A program made the translations under genes and the position numbers. From assembly GCA_015698045.1 (NCBI GenBank), contig BLAL01000178.1:1-64000 (forward strand): a stretch of 64,000 bases of DNA, written 5' to 3'. The stretch is from Rhizophagus clarus (Eukaryota > Glomeromycota > Glomeromycetes > Glomerales > Glomeraceae). Of the stretch, positions 1 through 13,274 are shown piece by piece (the first letter of the stretch is position 1; each line of letters starts with the position of its first letter). Below the pieces are notes generated by a model. The model was given only the letters and a program-made list of their open reading frames with translations, was not told the DNA's origin and did no database searches.

Positions 1-359
1 TTATTATAATCACGTGAAGAGTTGGCAACATATGTACGAATAGTTTTGTAGTCTTTGCAGCTTTTGTTGCCTTGTCTTTTTAGGTATCATTATAATAGTA
101 TTAGGCGCAAATTACTAATATAAATTTTAAATCAAAAATATAATATTATTACCTTTTTCTGTTATTCCTCTGCGTTTAGTCATGATAAACAAACAAGATG
201 GTACTTATCGGTATTTGTGCTAGTAGCAACGTAAAGAAATAGGTGATTTGTCACGTAAAAAAAATAGGTGATTCCTGACGAAACGAATACAGCATCATCT
301 TTATTTATTTATAGAGATTTCTCCTAATATTAAGAAAAAATTACATCGTGACCGCAGCA
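1..359. other. AT-rich sequence without a recognisable gene
   Basis: AT-rich DNA with no open frame worth calling. It leads into the repeat arm that starts near 360. No splice-site or terminal-repeat signal was recognised. Confidence 0.5.
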
Positions 360-2470
360 CATAAAAGGAAATTGGGTTAGCATTCTCAAAAAAAATGTTC
401 ATGGTTACATTAAATCTTGGATAGTTGATTAGAAGAATTTGTTAATGGTTACATCGATTCTTTATGAATAAAATTTTGGGAAAATTTGACGTCTTAACGG
501 TTACATGTAAAGAAATTATATATGAGTATCGTAACTGTAGGACATAAACGGAAATTTGGCCAACAAAATTTTTAAATTATTGGAATAATTGATCGGGAAA
601 ATCCTTAATGGGTATGTTAGCTCTTTGTCCACAGAACATTAATGGTAATTTCGAGCAATATTAACGGTTACAAGTAAAAAAACTTTATATGAATATCGTG
701 ATCGCAGAACATAAACGGATTTTCAGGATAATTGATCAGGAGAAAAAATTTGTTAATGGTTACATAATCAGGGTTGAAGAATTATACTGTATGTACTATA
801 TTATGCTTAAATAGAGTACATTTTTTTCATATGTTTAATATATTATATATTTATTTTAATAATTAGGATTGTTCTTTTAATCTAATCTAAATAGAAAAAA
901 TATTATATTAAATATTTAACAGTGCAATATTAATGCAATGTTTACAGTACATTGATGAAATTTTGGGCAATGAAAAAATTGTGGTTACATGTAAGGTGAT
1001 CGCAGAACATAAATAGAAATTTAGATCAAAAAATTGGTTGGAAAAATTTTGTCAACAGTTCTGTTGATTTTTTATCTGCAAAAGATCTTTATTTGCAGCA
1101 CATTGGTGGAATCTAGGGTAATGATCTGAAAAATTTAACATGAATATCGTGGTCGCAATAAATAAATAGAAATTTAGATCAATAATTGATCGGAAAAAAT
1201 TATTAATGGTTACATTGATTTTTTATCTGCAGCGCATTGATAGAATTCAGGGTAATCTGAAAAATTTGACATGAATATCATGATCGCAAGACATAAACGG
1301 ATTTTTGGGATAATTGATCAGGAGAAAAAATTTGTTAATGTTTACATAATCAGGGTTGAAGAATTATACTGTACGTACTATATTACTATGCTGTCCTAAT
1401 ACTTAAATAGAGTACATTTTTCATATGTTTAATATATTATATATTTATTTTAATAATTAGGATTGATAATAAATTATTAACTATTCTTTTAATCTTAATA
1501 GAAAAAATATTATATTAAATATTTAACAGTACAATATTAGTGCAATGTATACAGTAAATTGATGAAATTTTGGGAAATGGAAAAATTGCGGTTACATGTA
1601 AGGTGATCGCAGGACATGAACAGAAATTTAAATCAACAAATTGATCAGAAAAAAATTTTGTCAACAGTTCTGTTGATTCTTTATCTGCAAAAGATCTTTA
1701 TCTGCAGCACATTTGTGGAATCTAGGATAATGATCTGAAAAATTTGGCATGAATATCGTGGTCGCAATAAATAAATAGAAATTTAGATCAATAATTGACC
1801 GGAAAAAAATTGTTAATAATTACATTGATTTTTTATCTGCAGCGCATTGATAGAATTCAGGGGTAATCTGAAAAATTTGACGTAAATATCGTGATCGCAA
1901 GACATAAACGGATTTTTAGGATAATTGATCAGGAGAAAAATTTGTTAATGGTTACATAATCAGGGTTGAAGAATTATACTGTATGTACTATATTATGCTG
2001 TCCTAATACTTAAATAGAGTACATTTTTTCATAAGTTTAATATATTATATATTTATTTTAATAATTAGGATTGATAATAAATTATTAACTATTCTTTTAA
2101 TCTTAATAGAAAAAATATTATATTAAATATTTAACAGTGCAATATTAGTGCAATGTAAAGTAAATTGATGAAATTTTGGGAATGGAAAAATTGCGGTTAC
2201 ATGTAAGGTGATCGCAGGACATGAACAGAAATTTAGATCAAAAAATTGATCGGAAAAAAATTTTGTCAACAGTTCTGTTGATTCTTTATCTGCAAAAGAT
2301 CTTTATCTGCAGCACATTGGTGGAATCTAGGGTAATGATCTGAAAAATTTGACATGAATATCGTGATCGCGATAAATAAATGGAAATTTAGATCAATAAT
2401 TGATCAGGAGAAAAAATTGTTAATGGTTACATTGATTTTTATCTGCAGCGCATTGACAGAATTTGTTACA
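360..2470. repeat. Left arm of a giant inverted repeat, with ~600-bp tandem units
   Basis: Motifs such as GGTTACATGTAA, GATCGCAGAACATAAACGG and TTGATCGGAAAAAATT recur many times. A larger unit is visible: the segment starting CTTAAATAGAGTACATTTTT occurs near 810, 1402 and 2009, so the period is about 600 bp and at least three diverged copies are present. The same motifs occur in reverse complement from about 3290 to 4140, which makes this one arm of an inverted structure. Subterminal repeats of a large DNA transposon are a possible explanation, because a tnp2-like transposase gene follows at 4.3 kb, but no terminal inverted repeat was identified. Confidence 0.75.
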
Positions 2471-2847
2471 TTAGTTCTCTATCTCGGAATTATGTAATGA
2501 AGTTTTAAAAAAAACTTTTCAAGTTGTTGACCCAAATTTCCTTTTATATAGTGCAGTCATGATATCACAGTCGTAATATTATAAAAAAATTTACTTTGTG
2601 CTTTTTTCCCAAAGAATTCAATTGATATTTTTTTTAAAGTTTGACTGTCCATATCTTATCAGTTACATATAAAAATACCACATCTCAGATCAGAGTTTTT
2701 AGATTTCTAATAAAAAAAAGATAGAAAGAAAATGTCCTCTCCCAAACCTAGTAGAGAAGAAACAGGTATAAAAAAAAATACCTGGTATATTAATTCATTA
2801 AATAACGTATGATAATATTCAAATAGTTTCTTTCATATATAGATAAT

Positions 2848-3000
2848 ATGATATTGATCTCGCTAGACGATCTAATAAAAGAACAAACCCGATCGAACGA
2901 TCTTCTCCAGACCAACATTAAAAAGAAATGGAAACATCCGTCTCGTAACAACCAAGCGAAGACCATGGGAGACTGGGCTCAGATGGTGAAAAAAGTATGA
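2848..3000 (+). CDS. Short hypothetical ORF or exon in the spacer of the inverted repeat
   Basis: An ATG at 2848 opens a 50-codon frame that is Lys/Asn/Gln-rich and much less AT-rich than its surroundings (it includes KKWKHPSRNNQ and GDWAQMVKK). The frame ends at GTATGA, which is either Val-stop or, equally well, a splice donor (GTATGA) after AAA, followed by AT-rich intron-like sequence. I recognise no family. It sits between the two repeat arms and may be the remaining coding part of the element they delimit. Confidence 0.35.
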   Translation: MILISLDDLIKEQTRSNDLLQTNIKKKWKHPSRNNQAKTMGDWAQMVKKV

Positions 3001-3289
3001 TCATTTGATTCTTTAATATTTTGTGATAATTTGAAATATTTAACACTTTAAAATTATTTGTTAGAATTGATATTGCCATTATATGAAATTAATATCTCAT
3101 TACAATACCGCACAATATTATATCCACCTTCTTTTCAATTTATTTCAATAAAAAAATAAATCTTATGTAATTTTATAATTGTATATATCCGTAAAGCTCA
3201 CAACTAGTGATTTTATCATAATAATTGATTGTAATAATTTAAAATCATAAAAATCAAAATTTCATATAAACTGGAACACGAATTGCTAA
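3001..3289. other. AT-rich spacer
   Basis: AT-rich sequence between the short ORF and the right repeat arm. It could be an intron following the GTATGA donor at 2995, but no convincing acceptor plus exon was recognised. Confidence 0.3.
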
Positions 3290-4140
3290 CAATTTTTTTC
3301 TGATCATTTGTCTTGTCTAAATGTGCTGTGATCACGATATTCTTAAAATGTAATGTCAATTTTTCAGAAAAGCTTTGTTAACCAATTTCCATTATGTCCA
3401 GCAGCCTATATAAATTTCTTTACATGTAATCGTTAAAACATCAATCCTAAATTCAAGAGCTTTGTTAACCCAAATTTCTATAGTTACGATGTTGTTCATT
3501 ATATAATTCATTAGTTAATGTAACTAACTATTAACGAATTTTTTTTCTGATCAATTATCCTAAAATTTGATGATCTAAATTTCCGCTTATGTCCTGCGGT
3601 CACAATATTCATATAAATTCCTTTACATATAACCGTTAAAGAAGTCAACTCTTCAGATCATTACCTCAAAACTTCGTTAATGCATTGTAAGTAAAGAACC
3701 AATGTAGCCATTAAGAAAATTTCTGATCAATTCAAATTTCTGTTTATGTCTCGCGGTCACAATATTCATACAAAATTTCTTTGCATGTCGATTTTCCCAA
3801 AATTTAAGAAATTAGTAATCTAAATTTCCGTTTATGTTCTGCAGTCACGCACGATATTCATACAAAATTTTTTTGCATGTAACTGTTGTTAACACGTCAA
3901 TTTTAGATCATTTTCCCCAAGATTTCCATTAATGTACTGTGATCCAAGAACTAATGTAACCATTGACAATTTTTTTTTCTCAAAATTTCAATATAAATTT
4001 CCATTTATAAATTTCCGTTTATATCCTGCGATCACGATTTCATACAAAATTTCTTTACATGTAACCAGATCATTGCCTAAAATTTCCGTTAATGAGAAAT
4101 TTGTTAACCCAAAATTTCCGTTTATGTGCTGCGGTCATGA
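3290..4140. repeat. Right arm of the giant inverted repeat
   Basis: This stretch carries the reverse complements of the left-arm motifs: TTTCCGTTTATGTCCTGCGG, TCACAATATTCAT, TTTACATGTAACCGTTAA and TTCTGATCAATT. At least four diverged copies are seen. Together with 360-2470 it would form a foldback of kilobase scale around a spacer of about 0.8 kb. Confidence 0.7.
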
Positions 4141-4333
4141 TACTATGATTTTCAATTAAAAATATTATAAAAGCAGTTAATGAATTAAATACACAAACGC
4201 GCATGGACATTTTTTAAATTTACTCATTTTATTATTCCTTATTATAATTATTATTATAGCCATGTTACGAAATAAACCTTGAAAAGCGAATATTGCTACA
4301 TTACCTTTTCGTATCCGTAATAATTTTAGAAGG

Positions 4334-7300
4334 TTGCCTAACAGATTTTTATTATCGGATAATGATGACAATGAAAAAATGGTACAAAAAGATTTTGAAG
4401 ATGATAATATTAGCGGCGAAGAGTATAATGAATATGGCGACGGAGATGATGATTTAGAACAACAAAGCGATGATGATCATATAGAACAGCGAAGCGATAA
4501 TGGTGATGATTTAGAACAACGAAGTGATGATGATCATATAGAACAGTGAAGCGATAATGGTGATGATTTAGAACAATGAAGCAATGATGATCATATAGAA
4601 CAGCGAAGCGATAATGGTGATGATTTAGAACAACGAAGCAATGATGATCATTTAGAACAACGAAGCGATAATGATCATTTAGAACAACGAAATGATAATG
4701 ATGATGATTTAGAACAACGAAGCAATAATGAAGAAGGTGATACCAACATGATTTCAACATCATCAGAGAATGAAACAGAAAGCGATTATATAATGTCCTT
4801 AGAAAGTGATGAAGAATATGAAACAATGTCGTCAGATAATGAAGAAAGACATGATTCTGATATCTTAGAAGAAAAGCTATTCGTTGATGAAGCATTGGCT
4901 AAAGATAAATTACCATCTTATGATGGTAATTTTGCTCCATATTTTCAAAATTTAACTACTGCTGCCTTATTTTGTTGGATTTATAAGCATAATATTTCAA
5001 CAAATGCATATGAAGATCTTGTTGACATTATCATGAGACCAGAATTTAATAGGGATCATATTGTAAAGAATATTCGGAGATTTCGAGCATGAAGGGAGCG
5101 TCTTCCTCTTCCCTCAATATCAGTAAAATCTATCTCAATTTCATCAAAAAAAACACCATCAACTTTAAAGGATTCAAAGATGGCATATCAACTTTCAATA
5201 AGTGATATCATTTGGAATGTTCTTAACAACCCATCACTATTAAAGGAAATGTATTTTGGTGCTGGTGTCAATTTAAAAACAAAATCTGAGTACTGGCATG
5301 GTACCTTATGGGCAGAGTCACCTCTTTTCGGTCAAGAACAATTAATGATATCAGGGGGTAATTATTTATTAAATGCAAGCTGATGGTAGAGAGGCGAAGC
5401 AATAAAGTACAAGAAACTAACACTTTTTTCATATGTATATAATAGAGATATACCAATGCGGCGATTTTGTTTACTATTACGACAATGAGCGAAAACTTGG
5501 CAGATTGAGAGCGATATTATTAAATGAAGAGAACCAACAGTATCAGCTGAGAATCCAAAAAGTTCTAGATTATAGTGACTTGCCTGGAACTTTTAAGACA
5601 AAATTGCTCTCTTTCTGGAGAAGTTTGGTTACAAGATGAACCATTCTTGACAATAACAACATCACAAATTTCAGAAAAGGTTGCTGCAGATACACTACGA
5701 ATTACCAAAATACTTTATAAACATCATACACACTGGTGCATTCGTGATGCAACGTTCTCTTATCAACATCCTTCGGAATATATTTCCATAAGGCAGCCAC
5801 CATCTCCAACAATTCTGGTTTATAAGCTGTTTTTGGACATATACTACGATGATTTTGGAACATTTAGGAATGTTTATCATTCATTAGGAGGTGTTTATGT
5901 ACAGTTTGGAAATATGCCTGCCCGTCAAAGAAAGTTGCTCAAAAATCACTTTATTCTCGGGTTTGTTCCTTTCGGTGGTAATTTCAATGAATTCATGTTG
6001 CCATTTATTTCTGAAATGAAAGAATTCGAACAAGGAAAATTAATGGAAGTGAATGGCCAAGATGCTTGGGTGATAGCCGGTTTAGGTGTCGTAACTGCTG
6101 ATTTACCACAAGGAAATGACATGTGTGGTATATTACGACATAATACCAATAAAGGTTGCCGCACTTGTACAGCCTCTCGAGAATCACTTACCAACTTCTC
6201 TCAGGATGTACCAGCAATATCGAGATATCATCACATCACTAACGATCAATTTAAAGAGATATTTAACGAACCTGCTACCACAAGGTAAAGACGACTTTGT
6301 ACTGAGTTTGGACTAAGAATAAGGCCTAGCATTTTGGATAGGCTGCTAAGAGAAAGGCATCTACAGACACCTCAAGATGTATATCATGCAACTGCTGGGA
6401 AGATTGGACGACTTCTTAAATTAACGTATGATCTTTGAATTTAATTAACTTTAACTAGATATGTAACGAACAAAATCTTTTAATAAAGCTTTTTGATTTC
6501 TACAGGTGCGAATTATTTTCACAAAAAGGAGAGGATGAGTTTATCAAAGCCTGGAAGAACTTTGAGAAACCAAAAAAATGGTCTCGTTTGCCAAATCCAA
6601 TTAGTCACAATGCTAGTTTCATGATGTCTGATTATCTTAGGCTCGCTATGATAATGCCTTTTATACTTAATAGTTTTTTAGAAACATCAAGCTTAAAGGA
6701 AAATGAATCCAGAAGCATTCTGCGACGAATTCAAGAATCACGCATTAACATGGCGAAAAATGTAATAATTGCTTGTTGGGTATATGTAGCAAAAACAATG
6801 AGGATGGTTTTTGAAAGCAAGTTTACATTAGATTCATATGACGAATTACAAAAATGCCTTGAAGAAGAAATGAAAATTCTTCCAAAGGTACAATTATTCA
6901 TAATTCTTATATAATTTTTATTTTTTATTTATCAATATATAAAATATTATTTAATAATGTGGCTTTAGGTTTTCCCTGAATTTGCTAACTTACCAAACCT
7001 GCATATCAATATCCACTTGCTGGTGCATGCAAGGACTTATGGTACTCTTATAAACACTCAAGTTGGTATCAAAGAGATGGTGCATCAGATCTTTAAAGCA
7101 ATGGTACTACGAACAAATTGCAAGAATATCGAGCTAGACTTGTTAAAGCGGTATATTACGCTCTTTGCAATTCATCATTTAGTAGATGGAGGCGCAGATC
7201 AAAGATTATCACAACCTTGTAGAGGTTTCGCTACTATGTCCTCAAATTTTAGAAATTTATTGACTAATTGGTATATTACTGAAGATAAGGTATCAAATGA

Positions 7301-7933
7301 ACAAGAACTGGAAGAAAATGAAGAAGGTTTGTATTACAATTTTATAATAATAATATTTCTGCAATTATTAACGTAATTTTATTTTATATAGCGATTTCAT
7401 CTCCAGTGGATTTTATTACAAATATTATCTTAAAGAGGAGCTTGTCCTGTCAGGATCATGAAAATATCATGAAAAATTTGCCAAATTTCAAATCTGAGCT
7501 GCTTCTTTCATTTATGGACATTGGACAAAAGTCAGCTCTTATATATTCTCAAATGGGCTGGTATGAATTGGCGACATACACTATGGAAGAAAGTGATGAC
7601 GTCTTTTCCAAAGTACATCTTCATATTGGTGACGTCGTAACAATACACGAGGAAGACAATGGTGAATGTTATGCGATTATAAAAGGAATCTTCAAATACA
7701 AAGGCAATGATGATAAATATTATGCCTTTATTACAATTGATTGGTTTGACAATATTAACAGAATTCACAACGTATTGAAATGTCCTCTTTTTCGCATTCA
7801 GACAAGCCAAGACATTCGCTGGAGAAGAATCTTTCCGATATCAATAATTGATCACGTACAGAAAGTTCACTTTGTTTATGATACGAAAATTGATTTGTGG
7901 ATAAAAAATAATTATTATTTTACGGCTATATAG
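4334..7933 (+). pseudogene. tnp2-like (CACTA/Plavaka-type) transposase gene, decayed, with three introns
   Basis: Several frames in order give a protein of the tnp2/CMC type. The N-terminus is acidic and repetitive (4.33-4.74 kb). A short helical domain follows (to 5092), then the tnp2 core at 5575-6288 with FRNVYHSLGGVYVQFGNMP, a hydrophobic LGFVPFGG segment and a Cys/His cluster (CGILRHNTNKGCRTC). The C-terminal part (7406-7933) has a BAH-like look (HIGDVVTIHEEDNGECYAI). Three introns fit the frame: 6426-6505 (GTATGA..CTACAG), 6888-6968 (GTACAA..TTTAG) and 7327-7391 (GTTTGT..ATATAG). In-frame stops (for example TGA at 5089-5091) and frameshifts between 5380 and 5640 break the gene. The core assignment is fairly sure; the C-terminal domain name is an inference. 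The true start is unknown; 4334 is only the first open codon of the frame. Confidence 0.7.
4440..4735 (+). repeat. Tandem repeat encoding acidic DDLEQRSDDDHIEQRS units
   Basis: About 54-bp units encode a repeated acidic peptide of roughly 18 residues (DDLEQRS / DDHIEQRS / DNG) at the N-terminus of the transposase. Between copies the Arg codon CGA is intact in most units and TGA in two (near 4546 and 4576), so the nonsense codons arise by a single C-to-T change at CpG. Confidence 0.75.
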
Positions 7934-8640
7934 CTTTATTAGTAATATTATGTTAATAAATTTACAATATACATATAAGTTTATACTACGTTTACTCATT
8001 AAATTCATTATTGTTTTAACAATATCAAAATGATACAGTATCTTTTTTTTATTAAATAAATGCAACAATATGGTTTTGATATCATTATGGTATCATGACC
8101 GGTCCATTACTTATCACGTGATAATGTGATTTTGTATTGATTATCTAATCAAAATCATTGTTTGTTTGTTAAAACATTCGCATGACGGTTATTTCTACTC
8201 CATTCTCTACATTTTACTGTAATAACTTATATTTTAATATTGTCAGTCTATTTAAAATATTTCTTAATAATATTAACAATCATATACGCGTCTATTTTTT
8301 ATTCCAGCGTAATCTCAACATTGAAAAATAGTTTATTCGACACCTTGACAGGTACGAAACAAAAAGTTATTTATAATAATATTAATTGTTTTACAAATTT
8401 TAGCTCTCGCTGTGCAAATATTGTTTAGAAATATTTTTTAACAATATAACAGAAATTCGGGATGTATTTTTTTATTTATTTATCTATTTATTATTATTTT
8501 TTTTTAAAAAAGAAAAATTTTTTAATAGTAGTGTATAATAATATTTGCGACGAAATTCAGACGAAATTCGGAATGTGCGCAAAGAAAGTTTTAGTATAGT
8601 ATTATTTCCCCTCTTTTTATACTTGGGAATGCGATTGTTC
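7934..8640. other. AT-rich sequence downstream of the transposase
   Basis: No supported gene. The sequence includes the word ATATCATTATGGTATCATG and other ATATC/GATAT-rich words that become denser further right. A 62-codon open frame at 8240-8428 has no recognisable feature. Confidence 0.4.
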
Positions 8641-9345
8641 TAGCATCATAATGATATCATCACGTTGTTTTATATTAGCATTCGGAAAGAAAGATGTCTA
8701 AGTAATTTACTAGGCACGACCGTATCTTTAATTTCGCAGAAACTTGCGTCGTAATCAGAAACTTATCAATTCAACATTTTAAACAAGTTTCAAGATAATA
8801 TTAGTGTCATAACGATATCGTCACGTTGTTTTATGTTAACCATCCGGTGGGAGAGATGCGAAACTTAATATTTTTTTTTTTTTTTTTTTTGTAAGAAATG
8901 TTATATGAATTTTCTTTTTTTCTTTTCTTTTTCTTTTTTTTTGTAAGGAACGTTATAATAACGTTTCTTCTGTTTCTTTTAGGTTCATCAATTCAACATT
9001 TTTAACAAGTTTCAATATAATATTAGTGTCATAACGATATCATCACGTTGTTTTATGTTAACCATCCGGTGGGAGAGATGCGAAACTTAATATTTTTTTT
9101 TTTTTTTTTTTTGTAAGAAATGTTATATGAATTTTCTTTTTTTCTTTTCTTTTTCTTTTTTTTTGTAAGGAACGTTATAATAACGTTTCTTCTGTTTCTT
9201 TTAGGTTCAAGTGTTTCGGCTTAATTTAATCAGGTACGATCGTAACTTTAATTTCGCAGAGCTTGCGCCATAATCCAGATACTCTAATTCAATATTTTTA
9301 ACAAGTTTCAATATAATATTAGTGTTGAACCAATATCGTCATGTT
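8640..9345 (+). repeat. ~222-bp direct duplication with intron-like halves
   Basis: A segment starting TCAACATTTT at about 8771 is repeated almost unchanged from about 8993 (offset 222 bp), and degenerate copies occur near 8650 and 9291. Each full copy ends with an intron-like part: GTAAGAAATG, a long T-rich stretch, the inverted repeat GGAACGTT-ATAAT-AACGTTTC and then TTCTTTTAG. The inverted repeat before a polypyrimidine-AG is the same architecture as in the microexon arrays at 15, 18 and 61 kb. No open frame was established. Confidence 0.6.
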
Positions 9346-9639
9346 ATTTTATGTCATCCTATTCAGAGATAGGGATATTCTTCCTTTAATTACCGTAATT
9401 CGCAATATTTAACAATTAAATAACAATTAAAATATCATAATTGTCATAATTGCATTATAAAAAATATATATATATTAATTAATTAATAAACAAATTAATT
9501 TAAACCAATTAAAATTGATTTAATTTATTGAATGTATCTACTACGTTTCATTATCATCCTGATACAGTTTAAATGTCATCACAATATTTCAATAAAATAT
9601 TTAGCGATCTTAATGATACCATAACGATATAATTATAAT

Positions 9640-9976
9640 ATCCTAACGATACATTTTCAACAACTTCACGATAATATTAATTTTTAAATGATATTGTGAC
9701 AATATATTAAATGATATCGTGACGATATATTTATGATAATCTTAACGATACATTTTCAACATCTTCATGATAACATCACAATTTCCATTTCAACATCATC
9801 ACGACATTGAGACTATAAATCGATATAATATCAGAATGATATCAGAACGATATCAAATTTCAAATATCGCGAGGATGTTAAAAAGGTATCGTTAAGATTA
9901 TCATAAATATATTGTCACGATATCATTTAAAAAAATTGTGATGTTATCGTGAAGATGTTGAAAATGTATCGTTAAG
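9640..9976. repeat. Foldback repeat with GATATCGTGACGATAT-type motifs
   Basis: The left arm (about 9640-9780: ATATCGTGACGATATATTT, AATCTTAACGATACATTTTC, AACATCTTCATGATAACATC) returns as reverse complement at about 9870-9976. The spacer is about 90 bp and itself contains GATATC-like words. The right arm ends where coding-like sequence on the minus strand begins, so this element probably truncated that gene. Confidence 0.7.
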
Positions 9977-10534
9977 ATATTGTGGCGGATTTGAAGATTT
10001 CAGCAAAGAAGTATGATCACCTACTACATTGATAGCAATACTTTGAGCTAATCGTTCTATTTTTTCAATACAGCCAATTGGAATAGGATCATCTTGTGCC
10101 AAATTTATATAATCTTTAATGTACTCAGGCTTTTCAATACTTTGAGGCATATTCGAATAAGAGCCATAAGCCATTTTTAAGCACTAATAAAGGCAATCAT
10201 TTGTATCGCCACATCCATTTGATATCACTGGTAAATCTCTTATATAAATGATAAAGTTATCAAACCACTCTGGATCACCTATATTATCAGGCATTTGGCT
10301 TTCATCATAGTAATCAAGTAAGAAGAAAAGATTTGCGTCATCTTCATTAGTAGTCCAGCAACCTTGCTTCCAATTCTCATAAGGAAGTAAGATTTGAACC
10401 TGTTTGCCTGGATATCAGGCTTTAAGTTTTTGATTAAGATTTGCAATTCTTTCTCTAGATAACTGTCGGCCACTAAATTTAACTTCTATGATATCTGGCC
10501 TATTTGGTAAATGACGAACTAGTCTTGAAAACAT
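9977..10534 (-). pseudogene. Hypothetical protein downstream of the SF3 helicase, truncated
   Basis: One frame runs from ATG at 10534 to the foldback at 9976, interrupted by in-frame stops. Visible pieces include SRLVRHLPNRPDIIEVKFSG, EDDANLFFLLDYYDES, GDPEWFDNFIIYIRDLP and, near the end, LAQDDPIPIGCIEKIERLAQ. It lies just downstream of the helicase gene on the same strand (about 75 bp gap), so the two may have come from the same mobile element. No family was recognised. The 3' end is lost at the repeat. Confidence 0.5.
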
Positions 10535-12879
10535 TTCTTTGAAATATATAGTATTTATTTAATTACTAATTTTTCATTAATATATTTGAAAAAATAAAAT
10601 AACTAGCCCTTATAATTGATTAATTTCACCAAATAAGCCATCATCAGATAAACCATCATTATAATCTGATTCGTATTCCTTACCATTGGCCTCCATACAT
10701 TCACGTTCATTTATCTGGCTATGGCATTCTATTATCTGTGGTTGTAATTTTGCAACTTTATAGCAAGAAGGAGGTTCTACAAATACAGTTTCCTTATTCT
10801 CGTTATATCTTTTTAGATAGTTGGCAAATTCTAAGCATTTTATTTGCCTATCTACATTATCATTGTATTTGATCCATTTTTTTAGCTTATTTATGGCATC
10901 ACCAAATTTGACAAGATATAGGTTATCTCTATATGGAATCTTATCAAATTCCTCCAATTCGGCTAAGAGAATATCCCAGTTATAGGGGTCATCTTCGTCT
11001 ATATATTTAACCCAGTATTCTTTGGCTGTAGAATATAGCTCATCTATCATTTCATCACGAGAATTCTTGTACCAGGGCTTTATGTAGTCATATTTATGTT
11101 TATCTAACCATTCCTAATATTTTGCGGTATTCATTTTAGGCATGGGATCTGAATCAACTTTTTGAACTGGCTTTGTTACTTCTTGTGATATAGTTAATTC
11201 AGCTGGTATAGAAGGATCAGGTATTCCGTATGGTTCTGTCTCTATCTCTGGTTCTTACTCTAGTCCTTGTTCTACCTCTGGTTCTTGCTCTAACTTAGCC
11301 AAAGGTGATATAAGAGTATTTAGTTTTGTTATAAAGTTATCTATTATGTTTTCAACAGATTCTGAAGCAACAGGTTGGTCTTCTGTCTTCTCTTGTTCTG
11401 ACTTTGAAGGAACTGGAGGTGAACTTTTCTTTTGCTTATTTGATATATCTATTCCAATTTGTGCTAGGAACTGATCGAGAGCTTTAGGATCAGATACAGA
11501 TTTTTTAGGAATATCAATCTCCTCAATATCAATCTCATCGGTTTCATGAATCCAGTTATTACTAAGATATTTCTTGTATAAAGCCTTTCTAGATAAGTTG
11601 TAAATTCTAATACACTTTCCATTAATTTTAATTACGTTGCTAGTCATATTTAGCTCACTTGATAATGTTCTTGCAACCACAACTTTAGATAAGGGTGTAA
11701 TATTTCTACTTATACAGTAGCTTGTATAGATGGCATATAATATATGAACTGATAAGCATATAGTCGTATAATCATCATTTATTATATATGTTTCCTTTAT
11801 AAATTGAAATAACAGTAGAAGAGTAGATACGATATGCTCTTGTTTAGATGCAGTCATAGGAGGTGGGTTGCCATTAAAATCTGGATATTTATCAGCAATA
11901 ACCTTTAAGTAAGCATAAAAGACCTCACCCACTCTTGGATATTTCATTGCATCACCTAACTGTTTGAAATATTGCAAATCTCCTTTTCAAGCAGATGAGA
12001 TATCTAGGAAAACTGTTCGTCTATCATCATTTTCAACTCTGAGAGCATTTTCATTAATAAGAATGATAGTAGACATAAAGTTTTTATATTGGGTAGGTGT
12101 TTTATATTTTTCATGGATTTCAATAGTATCGCTAATAACTTTATCTTTGAGAGCACGATATAATGAATTCTATTGGCTTTTTTCTGTTGGTATTTCTTCA
12201 AGCAAAAGAAGTACTTTACCTAATAATTGCCCATTAAAACTGCCTAAAATCGTTTGAGGATCACTTATTTTATAGATTAGCTGAGTACCTAAAATATAAC
12301 GCTGGATAAAATCAGTTATAATACCTTTATCCCAGCCTTGATCAGATTTAAGATAAAGAATTGAATACATTTTTCTACCAGTAGCCATACCAGCAAACCA
12401 TTTGATAATATATTCAGTTACATTCCAATCTCCTGAACACTAGACATCCCGAATATAAGTAAATATGATTTTGATTGCCTGGTGGATGTTGGCTGAAAAG
12501 TCTGCTAAAGTAATAGGTGTAAGAAACTTGGGAAAATATTAAGATAGAGTTGACCTTGAATTTTATAAATATATTGCTTTGCAGGATCACAAGTTGCTAC
12601 ACATGTTGAAGAATTATCATATATAAACCATTTGGCAATGTTAAATTCTGTCTTAGTTGGTATCTGTTTAGGATTGGATTGCTTAAAGAAGGTTTAGTTA
12701 TAGGACGAATGAGCATACTATTATTTTTCATGGAAATATGCTCAAAATTCTTAATATTAGGTCGTCACATAAATACACCATGTGGATTGGAACAGAGAAT
12801 GAAGTAACTGCAAATATATCGCTCTGCTTTTGTAATATCTAAAGATGGGTCCTCAATTGATTTCTAAAATCCGCAATAT

Positions 12880-13265
12880 TGTGGGTTTTGGAAATCAATT
12901 GTGCTTAGTAATTCGCAAACCCGCAAATAATTCGCAAACCCGCAAATAATCTGCAAATCCGCAAATAATCTGCAAACCCGCAAATAATTTATAGTACTGC
13001 AAATAACCCGCAAATAATTTATAGTACCGCAAATAACCCGCAAACCCGCAAATAATTTATAGTACCGCAAATAACCCGCAAATAATTTATAGTACCGCAA
13101 ATAACCCGCAAATAATTTATAGTACCGCAAATAACCTGCAAATAATTTATAGTATCGCAAATAACCTGCAAATCCGCAAACTCGCAAATAATCTGCAAAT
13201 CTGTATAGTATCGCAAATAATCCGCAAATCCACAAATAATTTACATTATCGCAAATTTGCGAATA
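12880..13265. repeat. ~30-36-bp tandem repeat, CGCAAATAA family
   Basis: More than ten copies of a unit such as CCGCAAATAATTTATAGTAC follow each other. On the minus strand this gives a fortuitous repetitive reading frame. The same units recur inverted at about 13526-13660, so they form the arms of the surrounding element. Confidence 0.85.
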
Positions 13266-13274
13266 AGTAGACAA

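Noticed and set aside
4410..4895. Minus-strand ORF of 161 codons rich in His and Tyr
   Set aside because: It is the complement of the acidic repeat of the transposase gene.
12864..13274. Repetitive minus-strand ORF (GYLRYYKLFA units)
   Set aside because: It is the translation of a non-coding tandem repeat in the arms of an inverted-repeat element.
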